From contig NZ_SOFP01000009.1 in assembly GCF_004402785.1 (NCBI RefSeq), forward strand, positions 1 to 64,000: DNA of 64,000 nt. The letters run 5' to 3'. A program made the position numbers and the translations under genes. This document shows, piece after piece, positions 1 to 7,939 of this stretch. Position 1 is the stretch's first letter, and every line of letters starts with the position of its first letter. This DNA is from Cryobacterium algoritolerans. GTDB lineage: Bacteria; Actinomycetota; Actinomycetes; Actinomycetales; Microbacteriaceae. The notes below the pieces were generated by a model. That model had not been told where the DNA came from, searched no databases, and saw only the letters and a list, made by a program, of their open reading frames with translations.

Positions 1-933
1 GCCGGGCAGCTGTCCGCCGGCGCCGCCACCCTGGCGGCGGGGGCCGCCACGGCCGCTACGGGGTCGCACACCCTGGCCGTCGGCTCGAGTGCCCTGCGGG
101 CCGGCGCCGACTCCCTCGCGGACGGTTCGGCGAAACTCGCCGGCGGCGGAGCGGCGCTGCAGGACGGCACGGTGAAGCTCGCCTCCGGTTCCCGCACCCT
201 CTCCGACAAGCTCGCCGAGGGCGGCAAGGCCGCCCCGGATCTCAGCCAGGCCGAGATCGACAAGAAGACGGAGGTGATCGCCAGCCCGGTCACGCTCGAC
301 CAGCGGTGGGAGAACGCCTCGAGCAGCTTCGGCGAGGGCTTCGCCCCGTTCTTCCTGGCCCTGGCCACCTTCGTCGGCGCGCTGATCACCTGGCTCATCC
401 TGCGGGCCCTGCCCACCAGGGCGCTCGCCAGCGCGGCCTCCGGGCTCCGCGCCACGATGACCGGTTTCCTGCCGGCGATGGCCGTCGGGCTCGCCCAGGT
501 CGTGATCATGGTGCTCGTGCTGGTCTATGGGATCGGCCTTCAGCCTCGGTACTGGCTCGGGATGAGCGCCTTCATCTACCTGACCACGCTCGCCTTCCTC
601 GCCCTGCAGCAGATGTTCATCATCCTGCTCGGTACCGCAGCCGGCCGGGTGGTCAGCCTGGTGTTACTGATGCTCCAGCTGAGCTCGTCGGGCGGAACCT
701 ACCCGGTCGAGACCACGCCGGAGTTTTTCCAGGCACTGCATCCGTTCATGCCGGCGTCGTACGTGGTGACCGGCCTACGGCAGCTCATCACGGGCGGCAT
801 CGACTCTAGACTGTGGGTCTCGGTAGCGGTTCTGCTGGTCATGCTGGTGGGATCGATCGCCCTCAGCGCCTGGAGTGCCTCCCGGCAACGGATGTGGACG
901 GTCGGCCGGCTGCACCCCGAGCTGACGATCTAG
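1..933 (+). CDS. YhgE/Pip family membrane protein, C-terminal part (5' end outside window)
   Basis: The reading frame is open from base 1, so the gene starts upstream. The first ~75 codons form an Ala/Gly-rich pseudo-repeat with L..G...L..G spacing, typical of the extracytoplasmic stalk of YhgE/Pip (phage infection protein-like) proteins. The rest has about five hydrophobic segments (bases ~340-420, 460-540, 550-640, 650-700, 810-880) resembling an ABC-2 type membrane domain. Family members sit in the cytoplasmic membrane and are often exporter-like, with unproven substrates. A TetR gene follows 10 bases downstream and probably controls it. Family call is firm; function is inferred. Confidence 0.8.
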   Translation, partial: AGQLSAGAATLAAGAATAATGSHTLAVGSSALRAGADSLADGSAKLAGGGAALQDGTVKLASGSRTLSDKLAEGGKAAPDLSQAEIDKKTEVIASPVTLDQRWENASSSFGEGFAPFFLALATFVGALITWLILRALPTRALASAASGLRATMTGFLPAMAVGLAQVVIMVLVLVYGIGLQPRYWLGMSAFIYLTTLAFLALQQMFIILLGTAAGRVVSLVLLMLQLSSSGGTYPVETTPEFFQALHPFMPASYVVTGLRQLITGGIDSRLWVSVAVLLVMLVGSIALSAWSASRQRMWTVGRLHPELTI

Positions 934-943
934 GAAGGACGCC

Positions 944-1519
944 ATGCCACGCTATACCGGCACCAAACGCGCCATCCTGGACGCGACGCTGGAACTGGCG
1001 GCCACCAAGGGCATCACCGGCACCACGATGGATGAGGTCGCGGAACGGGCGGGGGTGGCCAAGGGCAGCCTGTACTACAACTTCTCCTCGAAGGACCGAC
1101 TGTTCGAGGAGCTCCTCCAGGAGGGTGTCGGCGCGCTCGCCGACACCCTCCTGGAGGCTCGGGCCGGCCTGCACGGGCGCGCAGCGCTCGAGGCGCTGAT
1201 CGGCGCGCTACTCGACGGGATCGCCTCGAACACCGCCCTTGCCAAGCTGATGGCGTCGGAGATCTTCCGCACTGACCGCACCTGGCAGAGGACGCTGTTC
1301 GCGCTCCGGCACGAAGCCCTCGCGGTCTTCGCCGAGGCGATCGCCGAGGCCAGACCGGGCAGCAGGGACAACGGAACGTGCGGCCTGATGGCGTCGAGCG
1401 TGTTCGGGGCCGTCCTGATGTCTGGCCTGGAATGGCTCGTCTTCGACCCTGAGCGGCATCGCGACGAGGTCTCGGCCGCCATCCTGGACTCGTTCTCCGG
1501 CGGTCTGCTCGGCGACTGA
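944..1519 (+). CDS. TetR/AcrR family transcriptional regulator
   Basis: A 191-residue protein with an N-terminal TetR helix-turn-helix: the stretch TTMDEVAERAGVAKGSLYYN (about residues 26-45) carries the usual recognition helix ending in LYYNFSSKD. The C-terminal ~140 residues are helical and would bind a ligand and dimerise. The ATG follows GGAAGGA at good spacing. It lies 10 bases after the YhgE/Pip gene on the same strand, so it is probably a co-transcribed local repressor of that exporter-like gene. The ligand cannot be told from sequence. Confidence 0.88.
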   Translation: MPRYTGTKRAILDATLELAATKGITGTTMDEVAERAGVAKGSLYYNFSSKDRLFEELLQEGVGALADTLLEARAGLHGRAALEALIGALLDGIASNTALAKLMASEIFRTDRTWQRTLFALRHEALAVFAEAIAEARPGSRDNGTCGLMASSVFGAVLMSGLEWLVFDPERHRDEVSAAILDSFSGGLLGD

Positions 1520-1525
1520 CCCTGC

Positions 1526-1580
1526 CCGGTGATCGAGCCCTCTCCCTGGTGATCGAGCCCGCGCCCTGGTGATCGAGCTT
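1526..1580. repeat. Three direct copies of a GGTGATCGAGC motif
   Basis: GGTGATCGAGC occurs three times at ~20-base spacing just after the TetR stop. Related sequences recur at 10321-10356, 24199-24215 and, as a perfect inverted repeat, at 27548-27595. This looks like a dispersed intergenic element of the TGGTCGAGCCTGTCGA type common in this family of bacteria. Role unknown; here it may assist termination. Confidence 0.6.
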
Positions 1581-1652
1581 GTCGAGATCCACGCCGCCCG
1601 GCCATCGGCAGGGCTCCGACGGGGCGGCATCCGGTCCGCGATAAGATCGAGT

Positions 1653-2147
1653 GTGACCGGTGACAATTTGATTGAGCAGCCCGAGACCCTTCTTCCCGCG
1701 GAACCGGAGGTGATCGAGGCTCTCCGACGAACCGGAAGCACCGATCTCGCCTCCGTCGTGGCGGCGCATCCGACCTCGTCCCTCGCCTGGGCCGTGCTCG
1801 CCGATGCCGCCCACCTGGAGGGCCGCACGATCGAGTCCTACGCCTTCGCGCGGGTCGGGTACCACCGCGGCCTCGACGCGCTCCGCAAGGCCGGTTGGCG
1901 CGGCCAGGGTCCCGTGAGATGGACCCACGAACCCAACCGGGGTGTGCTCCGCGCGCTGTATGGCCTGCGCCGGTCAGCCCGGGAGATCGGCGAGAACGAC
2001 GAGTTCGATCGCCTCACCACTTTTCTGAACGACGCCGACCAGACCGTGATCAGCCGCATCGAGCAGGAAACCATTACGCCGGACGGCTACCGGGCCAACG
2101 ACCCGGCCCCGCCCACCGAGGCGTTCTTCATCCGAGGAGAGAACTGA
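1653..2147 (+). CDS. DUF3151 family protein
   Basis: A 164-residue soluble protein. The GTG at 1653 is chosen because the encoded [20 protein letters not shown] is the usual family N-terminus; upstream in-frame codons run into repeat sequence. Characteristic blocks include [32 protein letters not shown] and a tryptophan-rich centre ending in HEPNRG. The TPR-like helical character suggests a binding rather than a catalytic role. It ends two bases before purA, and such proteins often neighbour purA or fba in actinobacteria. Biochemical function is unknown. Confidence 0.82.
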   Translation: MTGDNLIEQPETLLPAEPEVIEALRRTGSTDLASVVAAHPTSSLAWAVLADAAHLEGRTIESYAFARVGYHRGLDALRKAGWRGQGPVRWTHEPNRGVLRALYGLRRSAREIGENDEFDRLTTFLNDADQTVISRIEQETITPDGYRANDPAPPTEAFFIRGEN

Positions 2148-2148
2148 T

Positions 2149-3435
2149 ATGCCAGCGATTGTTTTGGTCGGAGCCCAGTGGGGCGACGAGGGCAAGGGCA
2201 AGGCGACCGACCTTCTCGGCAGCAGGGTCGACTATGTCGTCAAGTTCAACGGCGGCAACAACGCCGGCCACACGGTCGTCATCGGCACCGAGAAGTACGC
2301 GCTGCACCTGCTGCCCTCCGGCATCCTGACCCCCGGGGTCACGCCGATCATCGCCAACGGCGTGGTCGTCGACATCGAGGTACTGTTCGAGGAGCTCGAC
2401 GCGCTCATTTCCCGCGGCGTGGACGTCTCCAGGCTCCGGGTGAGCGCCAACGCGCACATCATCACCCAGTACCACCGCACGGTCGACAAGGTCACCGAGC
2501 GATTCCTCGGAAAGCGCCAGATCGGCACCACCGGGCGCGGCATCGGCCCGACCTACGCCGACAAGATCAACCGGGTCGGCATCCGCGTGCAGGACCTCTT
2601 CGACGAGAACATCCTGCGCCAGAAAGTCGAGGGTGCCCTCGCCCAGAAGAACCACCTGCTGGTCAAGGTCTACAACCGCCGCGCGATCTCCGTCGACGAG
2701 ATCGTCGAGGACCTGCTCAGCTACGCCGAACGCCTGCGCCCGATGGTCGCCGACACCGCACTGCTCCTGCACCGGGCGCTCACCGACGGCAAGACCGTCC
2801 TGTTCGAGGGCGGCCAGGCGACCATGCTGGATGTCGACCACGGCACATACCCATTCGTCACCTCCTCGAACGCGACCTCCGGCGGCGCCGTGACCGGCTC
2901 GGGCATCGGCCCGAACCGGATCGATCGGATCATTGCCGTCGTCAAGGCGTACACGACCCGCGTCGGCGCCGGCCCGTTCCCGACCGAGCTGTTCGACGAA
3001 TCGGGCGAGTTCTTGCGCGCGAAGGGCTTTGAATTCGGCACGACCACCGGTCGTCCCCGCCGCTGCGGCTGGTACGACGCCCCCGTCGCCCGCTACACCG
3101 CCCGGATCAACGGGGTGACCGACTTCGTGCTGACCAAGCTCGACGTGCTCACCGGCCTCGACGTCATCCCGGTCTGCGTCGCCTACAGCGTCGACGGCGT
3201 GCGCTTCGACGAGGTGCCGGTCTCGCAGTCCGACTTCCACCACGCCAAGCCCATCTTCGAGGACTTCCCCGGCTGGACCGAGGACATCACCGGTGCACGC
3301 ACCTTCGAGGACCTGCCCCGCGCGGCCCAGGACTACGTGCTCGCCATCGAGAAGATGAGCGGCGCGCGCATCTCGGCGATCGGCGTCGGCCCCGGCCGTG
3401 AAGCGATCATCTCCCGGCACGACCTCGTCGACTGA
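2149..3435 (+). CDS. purA: Adenylosuccinate synthetase
   Basis: A 428-residue, full-length enzyme that joins IMP and aspartate using GTP to give adenylosuccinate, the first committed step to AMP, in the cytosol. The N-terminal P-loop [11 protein letters not shown] holds the catalytic Asp13, and His41 lies in NNAGHTVV. Later motifs [28 protein letters not shown] and the C-terminal [10 protein letters not shown] are all intact. It lies one base after the DUF3151 stop and behind a GGAGAGAA ribosome site. A strong hairpin follows the gene. Confidence 0.98.
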   Translation: MPAIVLVGAQWGDEGKGKATDLLGSRVDYVVKFNGGNNAGHTVVIGTEKYALHLLPSGILTPGVTPIIANGVVVDIEVLFEELDALISRGVDVSRLRVSANAHIITQYHRTVDKVTERFLGKRQIGTTGRGIGPTYADKINRVGIRVQDLFDENILRQKVEGALAQKNHLLVKVYNRRAISVDEIVEDLLSYAERLRPMVADTALLLHRALTDGKTVLFEGGQATMLDVDHGTYPFVTSSNATSGGAVTGSGIGPNRIDRIIAVVKAYTTRVGAGPFPTELFDESGEFLRAKGFEFGTTTGRPRRCGWYDAPVARYTARINGVTDFVLTKLDVLTGLDVIPVCVAYSVDGVRFDEVPVSQSDFHHAKPIFEDFPGWTEDITGARTFEDLPRAAQDYVLAIEKMSGARISAIGVGPGREAIISRHDLVD

Positions 3436-3437
3436 TG

Positions 3438-3482
3438 GTGAACGGATGCCGACGGCGAACTGATTCGTCGGCATCCGTTCAC
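3438..3482 (+). terminator. Perfect 16-bp hairpin after purA
   Basis: Arms 3438-3453 and 3467-3482 are perfect reverse complements around a 13-base loop, directly after the purA stop. There is no T-run, which is common for terminators in high-GC actinobacteria. Each arm contains the octamer CGGATGCC or its complement, which recurs through the window. Confidence 0.75.
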
Positions 3483-3515
3483 CGCGCGGTCACGTTCCCC
3501 TGACAACATATCCGG

Positions 3516-4160
3516 ATGACCGCCCTTCGCCCGGCGCTCGCGACGATCGCGGGCCAGTACCTGCAGCTCGAGCCGCTGACGCGCGTGCTGCTGCCCGAGC
3601 TACATCGGGCGATCGCCCAGCCGGTCGTCTTTGCCGGCGGTTACGGCGGTGGCCCGGCCGGGCTGCGCACCGGACTCAGCGAATTCATCGACTGGGCCCT
3701 CGGCTACTACCAGTGGACCGCGCTGCCCTACGCAGTGCGCCTGATCGGTGGCCCCCACGACGGTGACCTGGTCGGCACCTCCACCCTTGGCGACCTCGAC
3801 CTCGCCAACGGCAGCGCCCACCTGGGCTGGACCGCCTACGACCCGAGGGTCTGGGGCACCGCCGTCAACGCCGAGGCCAAGTTCCTGCTGCTCGGGCTGG
3901 CCTTCGAGCACGGGTTCGGCCGGGTGAAGATCCAGGCCGACGCGCTGAACCTGCGCTCCTGCGCGGCGATCGCCGGCATCGGGGCCACCTACGAGGGCAC
4001 CATCCGCCGGGAGCGACGCCGCGCAGATGGAAGCTGGCGGGACACCGTGGTGTACTCGGTGCTCGACGAGGAGTGGCCGCGGGTGAAGGCGGGCCTCCGA
4101 GCGAGGCTCGACGGCTATGGCACCCAGGCGGTGCACTACCGAATCGGACAGCTGAGCTGA
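3516..4160 (+). CDS. GNAT family N-acetyltransferase (RimJ/RimL-like)
   Basis: A 214-residue protein of the GNAT_3 (RimL) type. It starts with QYLQLEPLTRVLLPELHRAI, has a central LDLANGSAHLGWTAYDPRVWGTAVNAEAKFLLLGLAFE block (acetyl-CoA site region, ~residues 92-128), and ends the fold with ALNLRSCAAIAGIGATYEG. Such proteins acetylate N-termini or small amines; the substrate here is unknown. It stands alone after the purA terminator. Confidence 0.8.
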   Translation: MTALRPALATIAGQYLQLEPLTRVLLPELHRAIAQPVVFAGGYGGGPAGLRTGLSEFIDWALGYYQWTALPYAVRLIGGPHDGDLVGTSTLGDLDLANGSAHLGWTAYDPRVWGTAVNAEAKFLLLGLAFEHGFGRVKIQADALNLRSCAAIAGIGATYEGTIRRERRRADGSWRDTVVYSVLDEEWPRVKAGLRARLDGYGTQAVHYRIGQLS

Positions 4161-4262
4161 GCGGAGCTGAGCTGAGCTGAGCTGAGCGGCGGGTTCCGGC
4201 CGTCGAGGCGGGATCCGGCGCCCGGTCGCGCCCGGTAGCGCCCGGTAGCGCCCGGCCGCGAT
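4150..4262. repeat. Two adjoining short tandem repeats (GAGCT-type 5-mers and GCGCCCGGTA 10-mers)
   Basis: From the 3' end of the GNAT gene, GCTGA/GAGCT pentamers run to about 4190. About four imperfect copies of GCGCCCGGTA follow at 4222-4262. Together they fill the whole gap before the DMT exporter. Slippage-prone simple sequence; no coding role seen. Confidence 0.7.
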
Positions 4263-4273
4263 AGGGTCGGCAG

Positions 4274-5350
4274 GTGATCGACACTCCAACGGCAGGCAAG
4301 ACCATCGTCACCCTCCAATTCCTGGGCATGGGCGTGGTCTGGGGCTCCAGCTTCCTGTTCATGAAGGTCGCCCTGGCCGGGGTCAGCTTCGGCCAGGTGG
4401 CCTGGTCCAGGCTCGTGCTCGGCGGCCTCACCCTGGGCCTGATCGTGCTCGTCACCCGGCCCCGCGTTCACAACGGCCCGGTGCTCCCCCGTGAGCGGAT
4501 CGTCTGGCTGCACTTCCTCGTGATCGCGATCACCGGATGCGTGATCCCGCACCTCCTGTTCGCGTGGGCGGAGCAATACGTGTCGTCGAGCCTGGCGAGC
4601 ATCTACAACGCCGTCACGCCGATCATGACGGCGCTGATGGCCACGCTCGCCTTCCGGGTGGAGCGGCTCGTCCGCGGCCAGGTGGTCGGGGTACTGGCGG
4701 GCATCTTCGGCGTGGTCGTGATCATCGGGCCGTGGCAGTACGCGGCACTCACCGGCGACCTGTGGGGCCAGCTCGCGTGCCTCGGCGCCGCGGTCTGTTA
4801 CGGCTTCACCTTCGGGTACACCCGCCGGTTCCTCAGCGGCCGGCCGATCGCCGGAGCGACCTTCGCCTTCCTCAACATCGGGCTCGGCGGGGCGATCATG
4901 CTGCTGCTCACCCCAGTGCTGGCGTGGCATCCGGTGGTCCTCACCGTGCCGATCGTGCTGAGCCTGGTCGCGCTCGGGGCGCTGGGCACCGGCGTCGCGT
5001 ACATCTGGAACATCACCGTGTTGCGCGCCTGGGGTCCCACGAACGCGTCCACGGTCACCTACGTCACCCCGGTGGTCGGCGTGCTGCTGGGCGTGCTCAT
5101 CCTCGGCGAGACCCTGTCCTGGCACGAACCCCTCGGCGCGGCCCTGGTACTCTTCGGCATCCTGCTCGCCCAGAAACGACTCCGGCTGCCGCCGCGACGT
5201 TCGGGTGCGGCCCGCGAGGGCGCTCCGGGCCGGGCCGATGCCCGCGGTGCCGCGCTCTCCTCCGGGACCCCCGGCGGCACGCCTCCTCACGCCGCAGACC
5301 GGGGGAGGAGTCCGGCCCGCCCCGAGATCGACCTTTCCGGTCGAGCTTGA
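4274..5350 (+). CDS. DMT superfamily transporter (EamA family)
   Basis: A 358-residue inner-membrane protein from a GTG start. Ten hydrophobic helices fall into two EamA repeats. Signature blocks are GVVWGSSFLFMKVAL near the N-terminus and the second-repeat segment TNASTVTYVTPVVGVLLGVLILGE. Members export amino acids or other metabolites; the substrate is not predictable. The last ~60 residues are a Gly/Ala/Pro/Arg-rich tail not expected in the family. That tail overlaps one arm of an inverted repeat, so it may be a low-constraint extension. Confidence 0.85.
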   Translation: MIDTPTAGKTIVTLQFLGMGVVWGSSFLFMKVALAGVSFGQVAWSRLVLGGLTLGLIVLVTRPRVHNGPVLPRERIVWLHFLVIAITGCVIPHLLFAWAEQYVSSSLASIYNAVTPIMTALMATLAFRVERLVRGQVVGVLAGIFGVVVIIGPWQYAALTGDLWGQLACLGAAVCYGFTFGYTRRFLSGRPIAGATFAFLNIGLGGAIMLLLTPVLAWHPVVLTVPIVLSLVALGALGTGVAYIWNITVLRAWGPTNASTVTYVTPVVGVLLGVLILGETLSWHEPLGAALVLFGILLAQKRLRLPPRRSGAAREGAPGRADARGAALSSGTPGGTPPHAADRGRSPARPEIDLSGRA

Positions 5351-5383
5351 CCCGTACACCGCTCACCTTCGACCGGAAGGGTC
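5330..5383 (+). terminator. Inverted repeat at the end of the DMT exporter gene
   Basis: Arms 5330-5344 and 5369-5383 pair over 15 bases with one mismatch around a 24-base loop that contains the DMT stop codon region. It could terminate the exporter transcript or attenuate read-through into the chorismate mutase gene. No T-run. Confidence 0.45.
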
Positions 5384-5423
5384 GACGTCGACGGTGATTT
5401 CGACCGCACGGTATCGTCGAACC

Positions 5424-5807
5424 ATGGGAGCCGCAGAAGAATTGCCCGCGGGCGCGGGCCAGGAAGCGATCGACGAGCTGGGTAGCATCCGGCAGAGCAT
5501 CGACAACATCGATGCCGCGTTGATCCACCTGCTCGCCGAGCGCTTCAAGTTCACCCAGCAGGTCGGCCGGCTCAAGGCCGCGCACGGACTGCCACCGGCC
5601 GACCCGGCCCGCGAACTGCTGCAGATCCAGCGCCTGCGCGGCCTCGCCGAGGAGGCCCGACTCGACCCGGCCTTCGCCGAAAAGTTCCTCAACTTCATCA
5701 TCGCCGAGGTGATTCACCACCACGAGAAGATCGCCGGCACCGAGAACGTGAACGGCGGAGGCCGTGGCGCAGGATCCGCCACGACCGGGACGAACCCCGC
5801 CTCGTGA
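5424..5807 (+). CDS. Chorismate mutase, AroQ type
   Basis: A 127-residue all-helical enzyme converting chorismate to prephenate for Phe/Tyr synthesis. The core is SIRQSIDNIDAALIHLLAERFKFTQQVGRLKA followed by LPPADPARELLQIQRLRGLAEEA and FAEKFLNFIIAEVIHHHEKI, matching the AroQ three-helix layout with the Arg, Lys and Glu active-site residues. The ATG at 5424 is chosen because upstream codons run through the previous gene's inverted repeat. Its stop overlaps the GTG of the SDR gene (GTGA). Confidence 0.9.
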   Translation: MGAAEELPAGAGQEAIDELGSIRQSIDNIDAALIHLLAERFKFTQQVGRLKAAHGLPPADPARELLQIQRLRGLAEEARLDPAFAEKFLNFIIAEVIHHHEKIAGTENVNGGGRGAGSATTGTNPAS

Positions 5808-6772
5808 CCTGGAACCCGCGACGCCTCCCCGGCCAGGCCGGCAAGACCTTCGTGATCACGGGCGCCAACGCGGGGCTCGGTTACTTCACCGCCGAGCAGT
5901 TGGCGGATGCCGGCGCCCACGTCGTACTCGCCTGCCGCAACCCGGTCAGGGCCGAGACGGCCGCGGGCGTGATTCGCGGGCGGGTGCCCGGGGCATCCGT
6001 GTCGACGGTGCCGCTCGACGTGGCCGACCTGGCCTCCGTGCGCCGGGCCGCCGAGACCCTGCTCGAACTCCCGGCCATCCACGGCCTGATCCTCAACGCC
6101 GGGATCGTGCACCCGCCGCGAACCCGGGAGGCCAGCGTCGACGGTAACGAACTCGTGCTCGCCACCAACTTCCTCGGCCACTTCGCACTGACCGCCCTGC
6201 TGCTGCCGGCGCTGCGGCGCACGCGGGGCAGCAGGGTCGTCTCCCTCGGCTCGATGATCTCCCGCATCATCGATTCCACGCTCGAGGACCTGCAGCTCGA
6301 GACCGGCTACAGGCACTGGACCGCCTACGCCCAGTCCAAGATCGCCATGCAGGTGTTCGGGTTCGAGCTGGACCGCAGGCTGCGCGCAGCTGATGCCGGT
6401 GGCCCCGGTGGGGTGGAGTCGCTGGTCGTGCACCCGGGATACTCCATCTCGGGGCTGACGCCCGGCATCCGCGGGGTCAGCGAGCCTGGCCGCGGCGCTC
6501 GTTTCGTCGATAACCTGCAGGGTCTGATGGCCCAGGGCAAGGACCATGGCGCTTGGCCGACCGTGCGCGCCGCCACCGACGCGGATGCCCGCGGCGGCCA
6601 GTACTACGGTCCTCACTTCCTCACCCGCGGCGCCCCGGTGCTCCAGGCCCCCACCCGCACCTCCCTCGACCAGCCGCTGGCCGCCCGCCTCTGGTCGCAC
6701 TCGGAATCCCTCACAAACACCCCCTTCCTCCTCCCCGCGAAAGTGCACTTTTCGCCCCCTCGCCAGTCCTGA
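5804..6772 (+). CDS. Short-chain dehydrogenase/reductase
   Basis: A 322-residue Rossmann enzyme of the retinol-dehydrogenase/protochlorophyllide-reductase-like SDR group. NAD(P)-binding TGANAGLG is at residues 19-26, LNAGI in the middle, and the catalytic Tyr175-x3-Lys179 lies in YAQSK with a Ser upstream in SLGSM. It is translationally coupled to chorismate mutase by a 4-base overlap. The last ~12 codons lie inside the left arm of the palindromic repeat at 6736-6796, so the natural C-terminus has been replaced or extended by repeat DNA. Substrate unknown. Confidence 0.85.
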   Translation: MTWNPRRLPGQAGKTFVITGANAGLGYFTAEQLADAGAHVVLACRNPVRAETAAGVIRGRVPGASVSTVPLDVADLASVRRAAETLLELPAIHGLILNAGIVHPPRTREASVDGNELVLATNFLGHFALTALLLPALRRTRGSRVVSLGSMISRIIDSTLEDLQLETGYRHWTAYAQSKIAMQVFGFELDRRLRAADAGGPGGVESLVVHPGYSISGLTPGIRGVSEPGRGARFVDNLQGLMAQGKDHGAWPTVRAATDADARGGQYYGPHFLTRGAPVLQAPTRTSLDQPLAARLWSHSESLTNTPFLLPAKVHFSPPRQS

Positions 6773-6796
6773 AGCGGCCAAAAATGCACTCTCGCG
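6736..6796. repeat. Palindromic intergenic element, copy 1
   Basis: Left arm CGCGAAAGTGCACTTTTCGC (6736-6755, extended by CCCCT) and a diverged right arm ending ATGCACTCTCGCG at 6796. Same family as 7830-7890 and 33828-33888. It sits where the SDR gene (+) and the broken DUF559 gene (-) converge. Bidirectional terminator or REP-like element. Confidence 0.8.
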
Positions 6797-6849
6797 TGCC
6801 GGGACGCGGCGGCGGGCAACGGCGGGCGGGAGGACGGGATGCGGCGGGG

Positions 6850-7812
6850 TCAGGGGCGCCAGCCACGGTCGCGCAGGGCCGTCTCCACCTTCCGGATGGC
6901 CGTCGCGGGCCGGAACCGGAGATGCGACTTGTTGATGCGAACCACGCGCCAGTTCTCTTCCATGATGGCGTCGAGCCGGTCGACATCCAAGTGATACTGC
7001 TTCTCGTCGGACCGATGCTGCTCTCCGTCGTACTCGACCAGCACCCGAAACTGCCGATACACGAGGTCCCCTGACGCGATCTTCACACCGAAACGATCCA
7101 TGATCTCCCCATTCACCGCCGGCTCCGGCAGACCGGCCCGCATCAGGAGAAGCCGCAGCGCGGTCTCCCTCGGTCAGTCGACACCCGGTCGCACCAAGTC
7201 GAGGGCCTCGCGCAGCTTGCGCGCACCGCGCCGTCCCGCGTAGCGCGCCACTCCCACCCGCAGGTCGAGCATCGTCGCGAGAGGCCGCTTCCGCCGCACG
7301 AGCGCGTCCCCCATCGTGATGAGGTCGTCGACCGTCAGCATGGTCGCCAGCTGACACCAGGTGTCGACCGGCGACGTGACTCGGAGGCCCCGCACAGCCA
7401 CGGTGCGGACGCTGTCCAGGCGCACGTGATGACCGACCACGCCGCGCACCCGGTCCCGGTGTTCCTGGCTCTCCGTGCTGACGTGCACGGTTCGAGCGCG
7501 CGCAAGCCAGGTTGGCAACGGCAGGTCGTGCAGCTGCGCCGCTGAAGCGTGGCTGAAGAAGTCGTCTGCAGACATCCGCCGGCTGTAGGCGTCGACAACC
7601 CACGGGTCAGGCAAGTCGCTGCCTCGCGGCACGCGGATGCCCACGAACGGCTGCTCGAGGTCAGCGCCGCGCATGCGCTTGGCCGTGAGGCCCCCCATGG
7701 AACCTTCCCGCGTGCTGAACGCACGTGCGCGGATCGCGACCGGGAGCTTCTGGGCCCGTTTCATCCCCGAATAATGCCCCAGCAGCAAATCCGCCGCCGA
7801 ATCTATCCACAC
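6850..7812 (-). pseudogene. DUF559/AbiEi-like endonuclease-fold gene broken by one in-frame stop
   Basis: Two open stretches in the same frame (7812-7174 and 7173-6850) read as one protein of about 320 residues interrupted by a single TGA at 7174-7176. The first part is the actinobacterial AbiEi/DUF559-associated N-terminus: VGIRVPRGSDLP, SAAQLHDLPLP, PVDTWCQLA, LREALDLVRPGVD. The second part resumes with PRETALRLLLMRAGLPEP and VLVEYDGEQHRSD, the Vsr-like DUF559 nuclease fold. The family normally reads S-P-R-E-T here, so a TCA-to-TGA change explains the break. Start may be 7812 or 7764. Either a recent pseudogene or a sequencing error. Confidence 0.82.
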
Positions 7813-7829
7813 CCAGGCAGCCTCTCACT

Positions 7830-7890
7830 CGCGAAAGTGCACTTTTCGCCCCCTCAGCCGAGCGGAGGGGGCGAAAAGTGCACTCTCGCG
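7830..7890. repeat. Palindromic intergenic element, copy 2 (best conserved)
   Basis: Arms 7830-7854 and 7866-7890 match at 24 of 25 positions as reverse complements around an 11-base loop. The core GTGCAC is itself palindromic. It lies upstream of the broken DUF559 gene and downstream of purL, both on the minus strand, so it can terminate purL transcripts. Confidence 0.9.
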
Positions 7891-7939
7891 GCCATGGGAA
7901 CCGGAGGAGGAGGAGGAGGCCCGGGCGGAAGAGGGCTGG

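Noticed and set aside
2128-3474. 448-codon minus-strand frame over purA
   Set aside because: Mirror of a highly conserved gene; Asp/Val/Gly-rich shadow translation.
5714-7603. 629-codon open frame on the minus strand
   Set aside because: Antisense to the SDR gene and out of frame with the DUF559 gene; Arg/Pro/Gly-rich translation with no domain. Long only because of high GC.
6850-7812. AbiE-type toxin-antitoxin defence system
   Set aside because: Only the AbiEi-like/DUF559 protein is present; no AbiEii nucleotidyltransferase partner gene adjoins, and the gene is broken. These stand-alone proteins are common in actinobacteria.
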